A stretch of DNA of 42,444 nt from Bacteroidales bacterium (lineage in GTDB: Bacteria; Bacteroidota; Bacteroidia; Bacteroidales; F082). Both the position numbers and the translations under genes were made by a program. Positions 17,420 through 26,113 of the stretch are shown here, one piece after another. The stretch spans positions 1-42,444 of the forward strand of contig CAAGIO010000009.1 of assembly GCA_900769945.1 (NCBI GenBank), given 5' to 3'. The notes under the pieces were generated by a model that was given only the letters and a program-made list of their open reading frames with translations, was not told the DNA's origin and ran no database searches. Positions within the stretch are counted from its first letter, which is position 1. Every line of letters starts with the position of its first letter.

Positions 17420-18994
17420 ATGAATAGTGAAAGTATAAAACGAACAGGATTCATCAAGTCCAAAAGTATAGACACTCCCATTGATTTGCTTAACAGTCAA
17501 GGGCGTATCCCACCTCAGGCTGTTGACTTAGAGGAGGTGGTGTTAGGAGCATTAATGTTAGAGAAAGAGGCTGTTAACGCCGTTATCGACATCCTTACTC
17601 CGGAGGTATTTTACAAGGAGGCGCACCAGTTGATTTTCGCAGCAATAAAAGACTTGTTCACGAAGTCGGAGCCTATTGACATCTTGACGGTGACCAACCA
17701 TCTTAAAAGCACCAACGACTTAGATGCTGTAGGTGGAGCATATTACATCTCGCAGTTGACAAACCGTGTGGTGTCGTCGGCCAACATCGAGTACCACTCG
17801 CGCATCATTCTCCAGAAACACATACAGCGGCAGTTGATACAGATATCATCTGAGACAATCAAAGACGCCTACGAGGACAGTGCCGATGTGTTCGACTTAT
17901 TGGACAATGCCGAGAACAAGCTGTTCCAGATTAGCGAGAACAACCTTAGGCGCAACTATGACCAGATGCCCGACCTTGTCAAGCTTGCCATTGAGGATAT
18001 TGAGAAAGCGAAAAACTCAGGCTCGCAGCTGAGAGGTGTCCCTTCGGGCTACACTGAACTTGACAGAATAACGCAAGGGTGGCAGAAGTCAGACCTCATC
18101 ATTCTCGCGGCACGTCCAAGTATGGGTAAGACAGCCTTTGCGTTGAACATGGCACGCAACGCAGCAGTGGATTTCAACAAGCCAATAGCGTTCTTCTCTC
18201 TCGAAATGTCGTCAGTGCAGTTAGTGACACGTCTCATCTCTTCCGAGACATCACTCACCGCCGACAAGCTCAGGACCGGACGTCTTGAAGAATATGAGTG
18301 GCAGCAGCTTAACACCAAGGTAACACCTCTCATCAATGCAAAGATTTTCATTGACGACACCCCGCAGCTATCCGTTTTCGACCTGCGCGCCAAGTGCCGC
18401 CGACTGAAGCAGCAGCATGATATCCAGATGATTTTCATCGACTATCTGCAGCTGATGACCGCCAAGACCGAGAAGAACGGCAACAGGGAGCAGGAGATAA
18501 GCAACATCAGCCGCTCACTCAAGAGCCTCGCTAAGGAGTTGAACATACCTGTGCTCGCGCTTTCACAGCTCTCGCGTAGCGTTGAGACACGCCCCGGCTC
18601 AAAGAAACCTATTCTATCCGACCTTAGGGAGTCAGGAGCTATTGAGCAAGACGCCGATATGGTTCTATTCATCTATCGTCCTGAATATTACGGACTTAGC
18701 GAAGATGAAGACCACTCATCAACAAAGGGCAAGGCCGTTGTCAGCATTGCAAAGCATAGAAACGGTAAACTTGGTGACGTGGAGCTTCGCTTCGTAGGAC
18801 AATATGCTCGTTTTGAAGACCTTGAACAGGACTACACAAAGAATTTCGGCGGAGGCAATAATTTCCAGAGCGGACAATACAGCCCTAACAACAACTTCAA
18901 CGTTCCCACTCAGTTCACTCCAAACACAAACTTCGGAGGACAGCCCGGGCAACAGAACGAGAGACGTATAGGCTCAAAGATGAACGAGGAATAA
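17420..18994 (+). CDS. dnaB: Replicative DNA helicase DnaB
   Basis: Hexameric 5'-3' helicase of the replication fork. The N-terminal primase-interacting domain starts near IPPQAVDLEEVVLGALMLEK. The RecA-like core has ARPSMGKTAFALNMA (Walker A), FSLEMSS, IFIDYLQLMT (Walker B) and LSQLSRSVE, plus SDLRESGAIEQDADMV and SIAKHRNGKLG. The 524 residues include a low-complexity Asn/Gly/Gln-rich C-terminal tail of about 50 residues (from NFGGGNN), as often seen in Bacteroidetes DnaB. No intein is present. It is monocistronic, with a terminator at 19014-19036. Confidence 0.98.
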   Translation: MNSESIKRTGFIKSKSIDTPIDLLNSQGRIPPQAVDLEEVVLGALMLEKEAVNAVIDILTPEVFYKEAHQLIFAAIKDLFTKSEPIDILTVTNHLKSTNDLDAVGGAYYISQLTNRVVSSANIEYHSRIILQKHIQRQLIQISSETIKDAYEDSADVFDLLDNAENKLFQISENNLRRNYDQMPDLVKLAIEDIEKAKNSGSQLRGVPSGYTELDRITQGWQKSDLIILAARPSMGKTAFALNMARNAAVDFNKPIAFFSLEMSSVQLVTRLISSETSLTADKLRTGRLEEYEWQQLNTKVTPLINAKIFIDDTPQLSVFDLRAKCRRLKQQHDIQMIFIDYLQLMTAKTEKNGNREQEISNISRSLKSLAKELNIPVLALSQLSRSVETRPGSKKPILSDLRESGAIEQDADMVLFIYRPEYYGLSEDEDHSSTKGKAVVSIAKHRNGKLGDVELRFVGQYARFEDLEQDYTKNFGGGNNFQSGQYSPNNNFNVPTQFTPNTNFGGQPGQQNERRIGSKMNEE

Positions 18995-19013
18995 CAACCT
19001 TTAGTAAAAAAAG

Positions 19014-19036
19014 ACGAGGGGCATGAAACCCCTCGT
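19014..19036. terminator. Bidirectional terminator between dnaB and arcC
   Basis: A perfect 8-bp stem (ACGAGGGG at 19014-19021 with 19029-19036, 7-base loop) lies between the convergent dnaB and arcC genes. The minus strand has CTTTTTTT after the stem and the plus strand TTTATT, so it can stop both transcripts, better on the arcC side. Confidence 0.8.
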
Positions 19037-19068
19037 TTATTCAATCAGATGTCTCGTGATGAGACGTA

Positions 19069-20007
19069 TTATTTCACTATTCTTGTTCCAGCTTCAGGGT
19101 TGCCGAGGCTTGAGGCATCGGTAATGACCGCCTCGTGACCTGTTTCTTCAACAAACTTTATTGCGGCACGCATCTTAGGAGCCATCGAGCCTTCAGTGAA
19201 CTGTCCGTCGGAGAGATGTTTCTTTGCCTCTTCAACGGTGATTCTGCCGAGAGCTGTCTCATTCTCCTTACGGAAATTGATATATGCCTGAGGTACATCA
19301 GTGAGGATATAGAACTCATCAGCCTTGACACTGACTGCTGCCAAAGCGGAGGCGAGGTCCTTATCTATAACAGCCTCAACACCAGTATAATAGCCGTCAT
19401 TTTCAATGACAGGGATACCGCCGCCACCGACAGTGACTACGATATTTCCGGCATCGGCAAGCTGTTTCACAATATCAATATTAGCGATTTTCACCGGTTT
19501 AGGTGACGGGACGACCTTTCTCCAGCCCCTCCCCTTCGGGTCTTCCTTGAACACCGATCCGGTAGCAGCGGCATAACTGTCGGCCTCTTCTTTCGAATAA
19601 TAAGGACCAACAGGCTTTGTAGGATTCTGGAACATTGGGTCACAGCTGTCAACCACCACCTGAGTCACAAGAGTGACGATATTTCTATTGACATGGTTCT
19701 GCGCCATCACCTTTCTAAAGCCGGTCTCTATAAGGTAGCCTATTGAGCCCTGTGTCTCTGAAACACAGAAATCCATCGGCATAGCCTGAACATTGAAGGC
19801 CTTTGCTCCAGCCTCATGTTGCAGCATGACGTTACCGACCTGTGGACCATTGCCATGTCCGATAATTATTTTACAATCTTGATTCACAAAGCTCATAAGA
19901 GCCTCGCACGTCTCCGTAACATTCTGAATCTGTTCAGAATACGTTCCCTTCTGATTGCTTCTTAACAGTGCATTACCACCGAGAGCAACAACTACTAATC
20001 TACTCAT
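19069..20007 (-). CDS. arcC: Carbamate kinase
   Basis: Converts carbamoyl phosphate and ADP to ATP, ammonia and CO2, the energy-yielding last step of arginine or citrulline/agmatine catabolism. The amino-acid-kinase fold is clear: VVALGGNALL, GHGNGPQVGNVMLQHEA, MDFCVSETQGSIGYLIE, TVGGGGIPVI, EAVIDKDLASALAA, FYILTDVPQAYINF and GSMAPKMRAAIKFVE. At 312 residues it is full length. No arginine deiminase or ornithine carbamoyltransferase gene is in the window; its only close neighbour is the small lipoprotein 11 bp upstream, with which it is probably co-transcribed. Confidence 0.97.
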   Translation of the reverse strand: MSRLVVVALGGNALLRSNQKGTYSEQIQNVTETCEALMSFVNQDCKIIIGHGNGPQVGNVMLQHEAGAKAFNVQAMPMDFCVSETQGSIGYLIETGFRKVMAQNHVNRNIVTLVTQVVVDSCDPMFQNPTKPVGPYYSKEEADSYAAATGSVFKEDPKGRGWRKVVPSPKPVKIANIDIVKQLADAGNIVVTVGGGGIPVIENDGYYTGVEAVIDKDLASALAAVSVKADEFYILTDVPQAYINFRKENETALGRITVEEAKKHLSDGQFTEGSMAPKMRAAIKFVEETGHEAVITDASSLGNPEAGTRIVK

Positions 20008-20018
20008 ACTTATTTTAA

Positions 20019-20354
20019 TTATTCTTTTCTCTTATATGTAAACGAATATCGTGCCTGTGACAAAACGAGTTCGTCATCAGTGACACTCTCTATCTTCAAA
20101 GTATCTACAAACTCACCTTTTGAATAGCCGGCGTTTTCTCCCGTGATGATAAGGAGGTCGCCTTCTTTGCTCCATGTCTTGAACTGCACAAAATCAATGT
20201 TGATATCTTCAGCCACTCCTCCTTTATACAAGACAAAGCCCTGTTCCTGTGTGTAGCTCGTCTCCGGCTGAATCCACGTGCCTTCAATGGACGGCGAGCA
20301 CGACACCAACAATAATGACAGTGCCGCAGCACCAAATAAAAAAATTCTTCTCAT
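20019..20354 (-). CDS. Small lipocalin-like lipoprotein
   Basis: 111 residues with a signal peptide and lipobox (LLLVSC, Cys at residue 19). The mature part opens with the SIEGTW motif seen in lipocalin-like Bacteroidetes lipoproteins and is rich in predicted beta strands (DINIDFVQFKTWSKEG, ELVLSQARYSFTYKRKE). It sits 11 bp upstream of arcC on the same strand, but nothing links it biochemically to carbamate metabolism. The function is unknown. Confidence 0.72.
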   Translation of the reverse strand: MRRIFLFGAAALSLLLVSCSPSIEGTWIQPETSYTQEQGFVLYKGGVAEDINIDFVQFKTWSKEGDLLIITGENAGYSKGEFVDTLKIESVTDDELVLSQARYSFTYKRKE

Positions 20355-20669
20355 ATTTATAACTTTATTTTCATCAACTCAATCAGATAGCACAAACAAA
20401 AATTAGCAGCATCTTAAATTAAAAGCATAAATAATACACAATCAATATCTTATACTAAACTAATGAAACACAATCCTACACCCTTATCATCAGACGTTCA
20501 AAAACAAGAGAGATGAGAGGACATCAATCCGCCGCAATTCATAACCCAATTATTATCAATAAGATAAAACTCATTGGAAACAAAAAAGCGACAGCAAGAA
20601 CCACAGATTGTATTTATGCTGTAACTATCAGTTTAACCATAAAAATTTCGTGCAAATTTACATTTTTTT
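20355..20669. other. 315-bp gap with one promoter and no supported gene
   Basis: Between the small lipoprotein gene and trmN6 I see only the minus-strand box at 20653-20660 and a weaker, 9-base near-match about 45 bases before the lipoprotein. Plus- and minus-strand frames here are short and lack coding character. If the distal box is used, the lipoprotein-arcC mRNA has a leader of about 290 bases. Confidence 0.5.
20653..20660 (-). promoter_or_regulatory. Promoter box TAAATTTG, toward lipoprotein-arcC
   Basis: Perfect TAnnTTTG box on the minus strand, placed just after the trmN6 stop codon. Its first downstream gene is the small lipoprotein at 20354, about 290 bases away. Confidence 0.45.
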
Positions 20670-21377
20670 TCAATCCAAATAATAATCTTTTAAAAAGAGT
20701 TTAAAATCTTTAGTATAAGAATGGTCGGCATGCCTGATAATGAAAGTCTCGCATGATGTCTCAACGTCATAAAGCACAAGTTGCATGTTCACTCTGTTTG
20801 GCTGTTTGCCTTCAATAGGGACAATCTTCATTATTTTCTGAAGGTAGAAGCCTTGATTTTCAGCCTCTTTCAGAAACATTCTCGATTCAACCTCCGGCAG
20901 CACAAGGGCGAATCGGCCAGATGGCTTAAGGACCTTCTTGGCGACAGAAAGCAGTTCGGAGAAGCTCAGGTTGCCGGCATGCCGCGCCAAATCCTTTTTA
21001 TGGTTGACGGGGCGGTTGTCACCGACAAAGAACGGGGGATTGGACACCACGAGGTCGTATCTCCCGCCGTTGGAGTCAGCGAACGACCTGATGTCGCAGT
21101 GGAAGGCGGTGAGTTTTTCGTTCCAGACGGAGTTTCTGAAGTTCTGTGAGGCCTCTTCGAAGGAGTCTCCGTCAATCTCAACAGCATCGGCATGCCGCAA
21201 GCCCTTTTGAGCAAGCATCAGAGGTATCAGCCCGCAGCCCGTCCCGATATCAAGCACAGTGTCATCATCATTCACCTCCACCCAACGCGAAAGCATGATG
21301 GCATCAGTGCCGATTTTCATTGTGGAGCGGTGATGGAAAAGCCCGAACTTTTTGAAGAAAAACGGCCTCGTATCCAT
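20670..21377 (-). CDS. tRNA1(Val) adenine37-N6-methyltransferase (TrmN6/YfiC-like)
   Basis: Class I SAM methyltransferase of the N6-adenine RNA type. It has the YfiC-like opening FKKFGLFHHRSTMKIGTDAIML, SAM motif I VLDIGTGCGLIPLMLAQ, and the amino-methylation motif IV NPPF in DLVVSNPPFFVGDNRP. The 235-residue length fits TrmN6, which methylates A37 of tRNA-Val. The ATG lies one base after the rimM stop codon, so the two RNA-maturation genes form an operon read from the rimM promoter. Confidence 0.9.
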   Translation of the reverse strand: MDTRPFFFKKFGLFHHRSTMKIGTDAIMLSRWVEVNDDDTVLDIGTGCGLIPLMLAQKGLRHADAVEIDGDSFEEASQNFRNSVWNEKLTAFHCDIRSFADSNGGRYDLVVSNPPFFVGDNRPVNHKKDLARHAGNLSFSELLSVAKKVLKPSGRFALVLPEVESRMFLKEAENQGFYLQKIMKIVPIEGKQPNRVNMQLVLYDVETSCETFIIRHADHSYTKDFKLFLKDYYLD

Positions 21378-21378
21378 A

Positions 21379-21906
21379 TCACATATTCAGATACATGTCA
21401 ACAAGACCATCAGGAGTCCTGACAACTATAGTCCTCTCTTTCTTCAGAATCTTTGTGATGATGTCGTCATGAACAGGGATAAGAATCTCCTTTTCATCTT
21501 TAATGACTTGAATAACAGCCTGAGTAGGATATTCGATAACGTCGGAAATAATGCCAATCTCTCCGAGTGCCTCGTCAACGATAGTGAACCCTATGATCTC
21601 TTTAAAGTAGAAATCGTCCTCATCAAGCTCCGGCAAGAAATCATTTGGGAGGAAGGTGCTTCTACCTATAAATGCCGAAGCCTTCTCAACAGTGTTGACG
21701 TCTTGAAGCCCAATAAACATCTTATCACCACTAATAGTCTGTTTCTCAATAAAATACGGGATAAGATTATTTTTCTCTTCAATTAGCAGATATTTCAAAT
21801 CTTTAAAATCCTTCGGGTCAGAGACATCAGTTTTCAGTGTCAGCTCTCCCTTAAGTCCATGAGTTTTCGTTATCTTTCCGAAAAAGAAGCAGTTATCTTT
21901 TGTCAT
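21379..21906 (-). CDS. rimM: Ribosome maturation factor RimM
   Basis: 30S assembly factor that binds S19 and acts on the 3' domain of 16S rRNA. The N-terminal RimM barrel begins CFFFGKITKTHGLKGELTLKTD (motif GKITKTHGLKGE), followed by the linker and the PRC-barrel half (DFYFKEIIGFTIVDEALGEIG, VIQVIKDEKEILIPVHDDII). The start is placed at the ATG at 21906, giving 175 residues; the longer frame starts at a TTG that is part of the promoter box 21919-21926. It is followed immediately by trmN6. Confidence 0.95.
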   Translation of the reverse strand: MTKDNCFFFGKITKTHGLKGELTLKTDVSDPKDFKDLKYLLIEEKNNLIPYFIEKQTISGDKMFIGLQDVNTVEKASAFIGRSTFLPNDFLPELDEDDFYFKEIIGFTIVDEALGEIGIISDVIEYPTQAVIQVIKDEKEILIPVHDDIITKILKKERTIVVRTPDGLVDMYLNM

Positions 21907-21918
21907 ACTATTTTTTTG

Positions 21919-21926
21919 CAAAAATA
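21919..21926 (-). promoter_or_regulatory. rimM-trmN6 promoter, TATTTTTG
   Basis: Perfect TAnnTTTG box on the minus strand, 12 bases before the rimM ATG. It sets the rimM start and is divergent from the exporter promoter 40 bp away. Confidence 0.6.
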
Positions 21927-21964
21927 ATAAAAAGAACGAGACAAAAACAAAGGATAAAAATATG

Positions 21965-21972
21965 TAATTTTG
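21965..21972 (+). promoter_or_regulatory. Exporter promoter, TAATTTTG
   Basis: Perfect TAnnTTTG box, 21 bases before the ATG at 21994. It overlaps a TTG that would otherwise extend the gene, which argues for the ATG start. Confidence 0.6.
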
Positions 21973-21993
21973 CAGCCGGTAAAAAAAAGAGAG

Positions 21994-23187
21994 ATGACGC
22001 TACATAGCATATATATGATTTTGCAACAGACGTTGATAATCACTGCGTTTGTGCTTGGAATGATGATGATTATCGAATATATCAACACCAAGACGGGAGG
22101 CATATTATCGAGAAAGCTGCAGGCGTCGCCGTGGATTCAGATACTTATCGGAGCCCTGATGGGGATTATTCCCGGCTGTTTAGGCACATACACCATCGTC
22201 TCTCTGTACGTTCATCGTGTTGTAAACTTCCCCGCGCTCATGGCCGCGTTGATAGCCACCGCCGGGGACGAGTCATTCTTCATGTTCTCCATCTTTCCCG
22301 CCAACGCATTGAAAATAAGTGTCATACTCTTTGTCATAGCGATAGTGACGGGCGTCATTCTTCAGCTGACGATGAAGAACAAGTTCATCGGGCTTCATGA
22401 GAGCTCGTTCCCTCTTCACGAAGATGTTGACGACTGTCACGGACACAAGCACGAGCATGGAGTGAGGAGAGGCAAAGGGAGCATCACATTTGTAAGGGCG
22501 TTGCTTATCACTATGTGTGTCACCATTTTAGGTTTGATAGCGAGTGGTGCCATTGATGGGCAGCACCAGTTAAACATGCTGATGGGAGGAGCGAGTGAGG
22601 AATCTGTTATTGAGACGTATGGCATTGAGCATCAGCACATCTGCAGCGAACACGAGCATCATGAGGATTGTTGCGACAGGGAGGCGCATGAGTCGGTTCA
22701 TAGTCATCACGAGCATGGTGGCGAAGCCGATTGGATACGCTATTCACTGATAGTTATGTTCACAATAATATTAATCATAGTGATAGTAGCGAAGGAGCAT
22801 TTTTTGGAAGAGCATCTATGGGAGCATGTCATAAAGGTTCATCTGCCCAAGGTGTTTTTCTGGACCTTTGGGATAATATTGCTTCTCACCATCATCAACA
22901 GTTACATTGACATTCAAGGGATAATACACAAGAACCAATACATAGTACTGATAGCGGCGATACTGATAGGGATGATACCGCAATCGGGGCCGCATTTGAT
23001 TTTCGTGCTGTTGTTTGCGCAAGGATACATACCGATAAGCATCTTGATAGCGAGTTCGATAGTGCAGGACGGACATGGTGCGCTTCCATTGCTTGCTGAG
23101 TCCCGGAAGGCATTTCTGCTTTCAAAAGGAATCAGCGCAGCAATAGGAGCAATTGTTGGGGTAATGGGGTTAATAATTGGATTTTAA
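21994..23187 (+). CDS. Putative 10-TM heavy-metal/manganese exporter (ArsP_2-like)
   Basis: 397-residue polytopic membrane protein with about ten hydrophobic segments in two halves. Each half has a matching glycine/proline motif: IQILIGALMGIIPGCLGTY in the first and LIAAILIGMIPQSGPH in the second, as in an inverted-repeat transporter. The halves are joined by His/Asp/Glu/Cys-rich loops (DDCHGHKHEHG and a second cluster with HQHICSEHEHHEDCCDRE and HSHHEHGG) that look like metal-binding sites. I assign it to the putative manganese/heavy-metal exporter family (PF11449-type) from this layout. The start is the ATG after the promoter box, not the upstream TTG. It ends 3 bp from the convergent thiD. 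Confidence 0.8.
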   Translation: MTLHSIYMILQQTLIITAFVLGMMMIIEYINTKTGGILSRKLQASPWIQILIGALMGIIPGCLGTYTIVSLYVHRVVNFPALMAALIATAGDESFFMFSIFPANALKISVILFVIAIVTGVILQLTMKNKFIGLHESSFPLHEDVDDCHGHKHEHGVRRGKGSITFVRALLITMCVTILGLIASGAIDGQHQLNMLMGGASEESVIETYGIEHQHICSEHEHHEDCCDREAHESVHSHHEHGGEADWIRYSLIVMFTIILIIVIVAKEHFLEEHLWEHVIKVHLPKVFFWTFGIILLLTIINSYIDIQGIIHKNQYIVLIAAILIGMIPQSGPHLIFVLLFAQGYIPISILIASSIVQDGHGALPLLAESRKAFLLSKGISAAIGAIVGVMGLIIGF

Positions 23188-23190
23188 GTT

Positions 23191-24003
23191 TTAATCTTTC
23201 CAAAGGTTAAAGAAGTGTTTCACCGGTCCGAAGCCGTTACCTATCTGATAATCAGCGCCGGCGACGATTGCGTCATTGATATATTGTTTGGCAGCAGCTG
23301 CTGCTTCCGGCAGTGATAGTCCTTTGGCAAGCATGGAGGCGAAAGCCGATGACATGGTGCAGCCGGTTCCGTGAGTGTTCTTGGTATGGATGCGGACAGA
23401 AGGTAGTTCGTACATCTTCTTGTTTTCCACATCATAGAAAATATCCACAAGTTTCTCTTCGGTAAGGTGTCCGGCTTTCAACAGCACTGACGCACCTGTT
23501 TTCTCAGCGAGCATGACGGCGGCTTCTGGGAGCTCGTCTTGCCGCGTAAGCTTCTGTCCGCCAAGGAGTATCTCCGCCTCAGGGATGTTTGGGGTGATGA
23601 CCCTCGCTTTTGGCATGAGCACATTTGTCAGCGCGTCGATAGCGGAGTCTTCAATAAGCCTATGGCCGGAGGTTGAGACCATGACCGGGTCGAGGACCAC
23701 ATTTGTCACGGGGAAGCGGTCAAGCATGTTTCGGACGCCATTGACAACCTCTGAAGAATGCAGCATACCAATCTTCACGGCATCTACACCGATATCTTCA
23801 ATGACAGCGGCAATCTGTTGTTCAATAATATCAACAGGCACCGGGTGGACAGCGGTGACACCCAATGTGTTTTGCACTGTTATCGCCGTGATAGCGGAGG
23901 CGGCGTAACAACCACAAGCGGAGATAGTCTTGATATCAGCCTGAACACCTGCGCCACCACCGGAGTCACTGCCCGCTATTGTTAATACTCTTTTGTATCT
24001 CAT
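23191..24003 (-). CDS. thiD: Hydroxymethylpyrimidine/phosphomethylpyrimidine kinase
   Basis: Phosphorylates HMP and HMP-P to HMP-PP, the pyrimidine precursor of thiamine. Ribokinase-fold motifs: LTIAGSDSGGGAGVQADIKT at the N-terminus, the substrate segment AVKIGMLHS, LDPVMVSTSGH, and the anion-hole motif NTHGTGCTMSSAFA. At 270 residues it is full length. It is the last gene of the thiamine operon, 44 bp after thiE-tenA. Confidence 0.96.
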   Translation of the reverse strand: MRYKRVLTIAGSDSGGGAGVQADIKTISACGCYAASAITAITVQNTLGVTAVHPVPVDIIEQQIAAVIEDIGVDAVKIGMLHSSEVVNGVRNMLDRFPVTNVVLDPVMVSTSGHRLIEDSAIDALTNVLMPKARVITPNIPEAEILLGGQKLTRQDELPEAAVMLAEKTGASVLLKAGHLTEEKLVDIFYDVENKKMYELPSVRIHTKNTHGTGCTMSSAFASMLAKGLSLPEAAAAAKQYINDAIVAGADYQIGNGFGPVKHFFNLWKD

Positions 24004-24047
24004 AAGAAAAAAATTTATCTAACAGTATAATAACCAATAATTTAACA

Positions 24048-25316
24048 TCAATACACCTGATCCCAGAAACGCCATTCAAGTTCCGTTGCCGTCACGAATG
24101 CATTTCGCATAGCGGCTCTGCGCTGCGGTGACTCTTTTGCTGCCATCTCATTAACAAGGGTGATGGTGTTTTTCACTCCCTCATCCATCATCTCTGAAGA
24201 ATAGCAAGAAATCCATTCATGATAAGGGTTTTCCTGACCATTTTCCTCAATGCTCATAATATATTTCCCCACCTCATTATACACCCACATACAAGGGAGC
24301 ATGGCTGCCATCGACAAGCTAAGGTCTTCTGAATCAATAAACTTACGTGTAAAGTTCATATAATCAAGTGTGCCTTGCAAAGCAGGAGCGTCAGGACAAC
24401 CGTATTTCTGCGCAAGCTGGTTCTGCATCATCTCTTCCGCCTCCATGCCGTCGTGGGCAAATTGTGAGAACAAGTCTTTCATATCCCCTTCCGGTAGCAT
24501 TTCAGCAAGTTTGAAGAACTCAACGGAATAATTAGACAGATATATTCTGTCCTGCTGCAAGTACCTTGTAAACTTATGCAGAGGGAGAGAGCCTGCCGCC
24601 ATTTCCATTAGGAAAGGGTGCTTTTTGATACGGTTCAATATCGGGTTGATGGCGTTCCATGCGTTCTGGCACCAAGAGCCGTTATTATCCCTTACTATGC
24701 GGATAAGTGATTCGGCAGATTCTCGTGGAGATAGTGACGACACTATGTCGGATACCACGGCGATACCGTCAAGACCGCACAGCATGGCATCATGGGCAGT
24801 GGCACGGTTCATTCCGCCAATACCGACGACGGGCAGAGAAGTCTGCGCCATCGCCTTGCGCACACCATCTAACAAGAACGGAGTGTTAGTGTCAGTCTTA
24901 GTAGGAGTGCCGAAGACGGGCGACAATGCGATATAGTCGATGTCGAGGCTGTTAGCGGCTTGAATATCAGACAAATTTTCGACGGAGAGGCCGATAATCT
25001 TGTCATCACCAAGAATAGAGCGGGCGATATCAACAGGCATATCCGACTGTCCGAGATGCACGCCATCGGCATCAGCGGCGAGTGCTACATCCACCCTATC
25101 GTTAATGATAAGAGGGACGTTAAAATGAGAGAGCATCGTCTTCATTTTTTTTGCGAGTTCCACGAACTCACGTGTACAACAATGTTTCTCACGCAGTTGT
25201 ACAACAGTACAGCCGCCATTCACCGCTTCATTTACTATCCACAGTATATCTCGTCCGGCCGACAGCTGCCGGTCGGTGACGAGATATAGTGAGAGGTCGA
25301 AGTCGAACCTGTTCAT
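24048..25316 (-). CDS. ThiE-TenA fusion: thiamine-phosphate synthase and aminopyrimidine aminohydrolase
   Basis: A bifunctional fusion of 422 residues. Residues 1 to about 205 are ThiE, which joins HMP-PP and thiazole phosphate: LYLVTDRQL, VVQLREK, INDRVDVALAADADGVHLGQ, SPVFGTPTKTD and VVGIGGM. Residues from about 212 are TenA (thiaminase II), which salvages base-degraded thiamine: LQQDRIYLSNY near the active-site Asp, LPCMWVYNEVG carrying the nucleophile (Cys342, equivalent to Cys135 of B. subtilis TenA) and ELEWRFW with the catalytic Glu (Glu414). Both halves keep their key residues, so both should be active. Its first four bases overlap the thiM stop (ATGA). Confidence 0.94.
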   Translation of the reverse strand: MNRFDFDLSLYLVTDRQLSAGRDILWIVNEAVNGGCTVVQLREKHCCTREFVELAKKMKTMLSHFNVPLIINDRVDVALAADADGVHLGQSDMPVDIARSILGDDKIIGLSVENLSDIQAANSLDIDYIALSPVFGTPTKTDTNTPFLLDGVRKAMAQTSLPVVGIGGMNRATAHDAMLCGLDGIAVVSDIVSSLSPRESAESLIRIVRDNNGSWCQNAWNAINPILNRIKKHPFLMEMAAGSLPLHKFTRYLQQDRIYLSNYSVEFFKLAEMLPEGDMKDLFSQFAHDGMEAEEMMQNQLAQKYGCPDAPALQGTLDYMNFTRKFIDSEDLSLSMAAMLPCMWVYNEVGKYIMSIEENGQENPYHEWISCYSSEMMDEGVKNTITLVNEMAAKESPQRRAAMRNAFVTATELEWRFWDQVY

Positions 25317-26107
25317 TGTCTTACGTTATTTGCGAGTATCTCCGGGGAGATGTTGTAGAGTTCGTCAACAAAATTGGAAAGGAGTGAGCCGGGGCCTGCC
25401 GACTTCTTTGCTGCCATTTCGCCGGCGACGCCCATGAGAGCCATAGCGTGAAGAGAGGCCGAGAAGGCGTCGTCATCTACTGCTGCGAACGCTCCAATCA
25501 TTGAGGAGGCGGTACAGCCCATAGCGGTCACGAGGGTCATCATCGGGGAGCCGTTAGAAATCGTCTCCACCCTTTCACCATCGGTCACGTAATCCGTTGC
25601 GCCACTGATTGTTACGACAGCATTAATCTGTCTTGCAAGTGCCTTTGCCGAATCGAGGGCATCGTGAGACAGGGTGCTGCTATCGACGCCTTTGCTTCTG
25701 ATGTCGGCATTCATCAAGGCCATTATTTCCGAGCCGTTACCTCTGACGACATCAGGTTTGCAGGAGTCAATAAGTTGCCAAGCGACATCAGTTCTGAAAG
25801 ATGTAGCGCCGGCGCCAACAGGGTCAAGGACTATGAATCCACCGCGTTTTCTCATAGCGTTTCCGGCGGCCATCATGCCTTGAATCCATTGGGAGTCGAG
25901 GGTTCCAATATTGATAACCAATGCGGAAGCGATAGATGTCATCTCCGCGACCTCTTCCACTGCGTGAGCCATGACGGGAGATGCGCCGGCGGCGAGCAGT
26001 GCGTTGGCGGTGAAGTTCATCGCCACATAGTTAGTTATATTATGTACCAACGGGGCGTTCTCCTTTATCGCCCTAAAATCACGTGCGAGTGCTATCCTAT
26101 CTATCAT
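25313..26107 (-). CDS. thiM: Hydroxyethylthiazole kinase
   Basis: Phosphorylates the thiazole alcohol THZ so that it can be joined to HMP-PP; this is a salvage enzyme. Motifs: PLVHNITNYVAMNFTANALLA and GASPVMAHAVEEV at the N-terminus, INIGTLDSQWIQGM, VLDPVGAGATSFR, VRGNGSEIMAL, and the glycine-rich TAMGCTASSMIGAF. At 264 residues it is full length. It lies 6 bp after the methyltransferase gene and overlaps thiE-tenA by 4 bp. Confidence 0.96.
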   Translation of the reverse strand: MIDRIALARDFRAIKENAPLVHNITNYVAMNFTANALLAAGASPVMAHAVEEVAEMTSIASALVINIGTLDSQWIQGMMAAGNAMRKRGGFIVLDPVGAGATSFRTDVAWQLIDSCKPDVVRGNGSEIMALMNADIRSKGVDSSTLSHDALDSAKALARQINAVVTISGATDYVTDGERVETISNGSPMMTLVTAMGCTASSMIGAFAAVDDDAFSASLHAMALMGVAGEMAAKKSAGPGSLLSNFVDELYNISPEILANNVRQ

Positions 26108-26113
26108 AATGTA

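Noticed and set aside
20513..20704. Plus-strand 63-codon frame in the gap before trmN6
   Set aside because: Low-complexity Lys/Ile/Asn composition, no promoter, and it runs into the end of trmN6.
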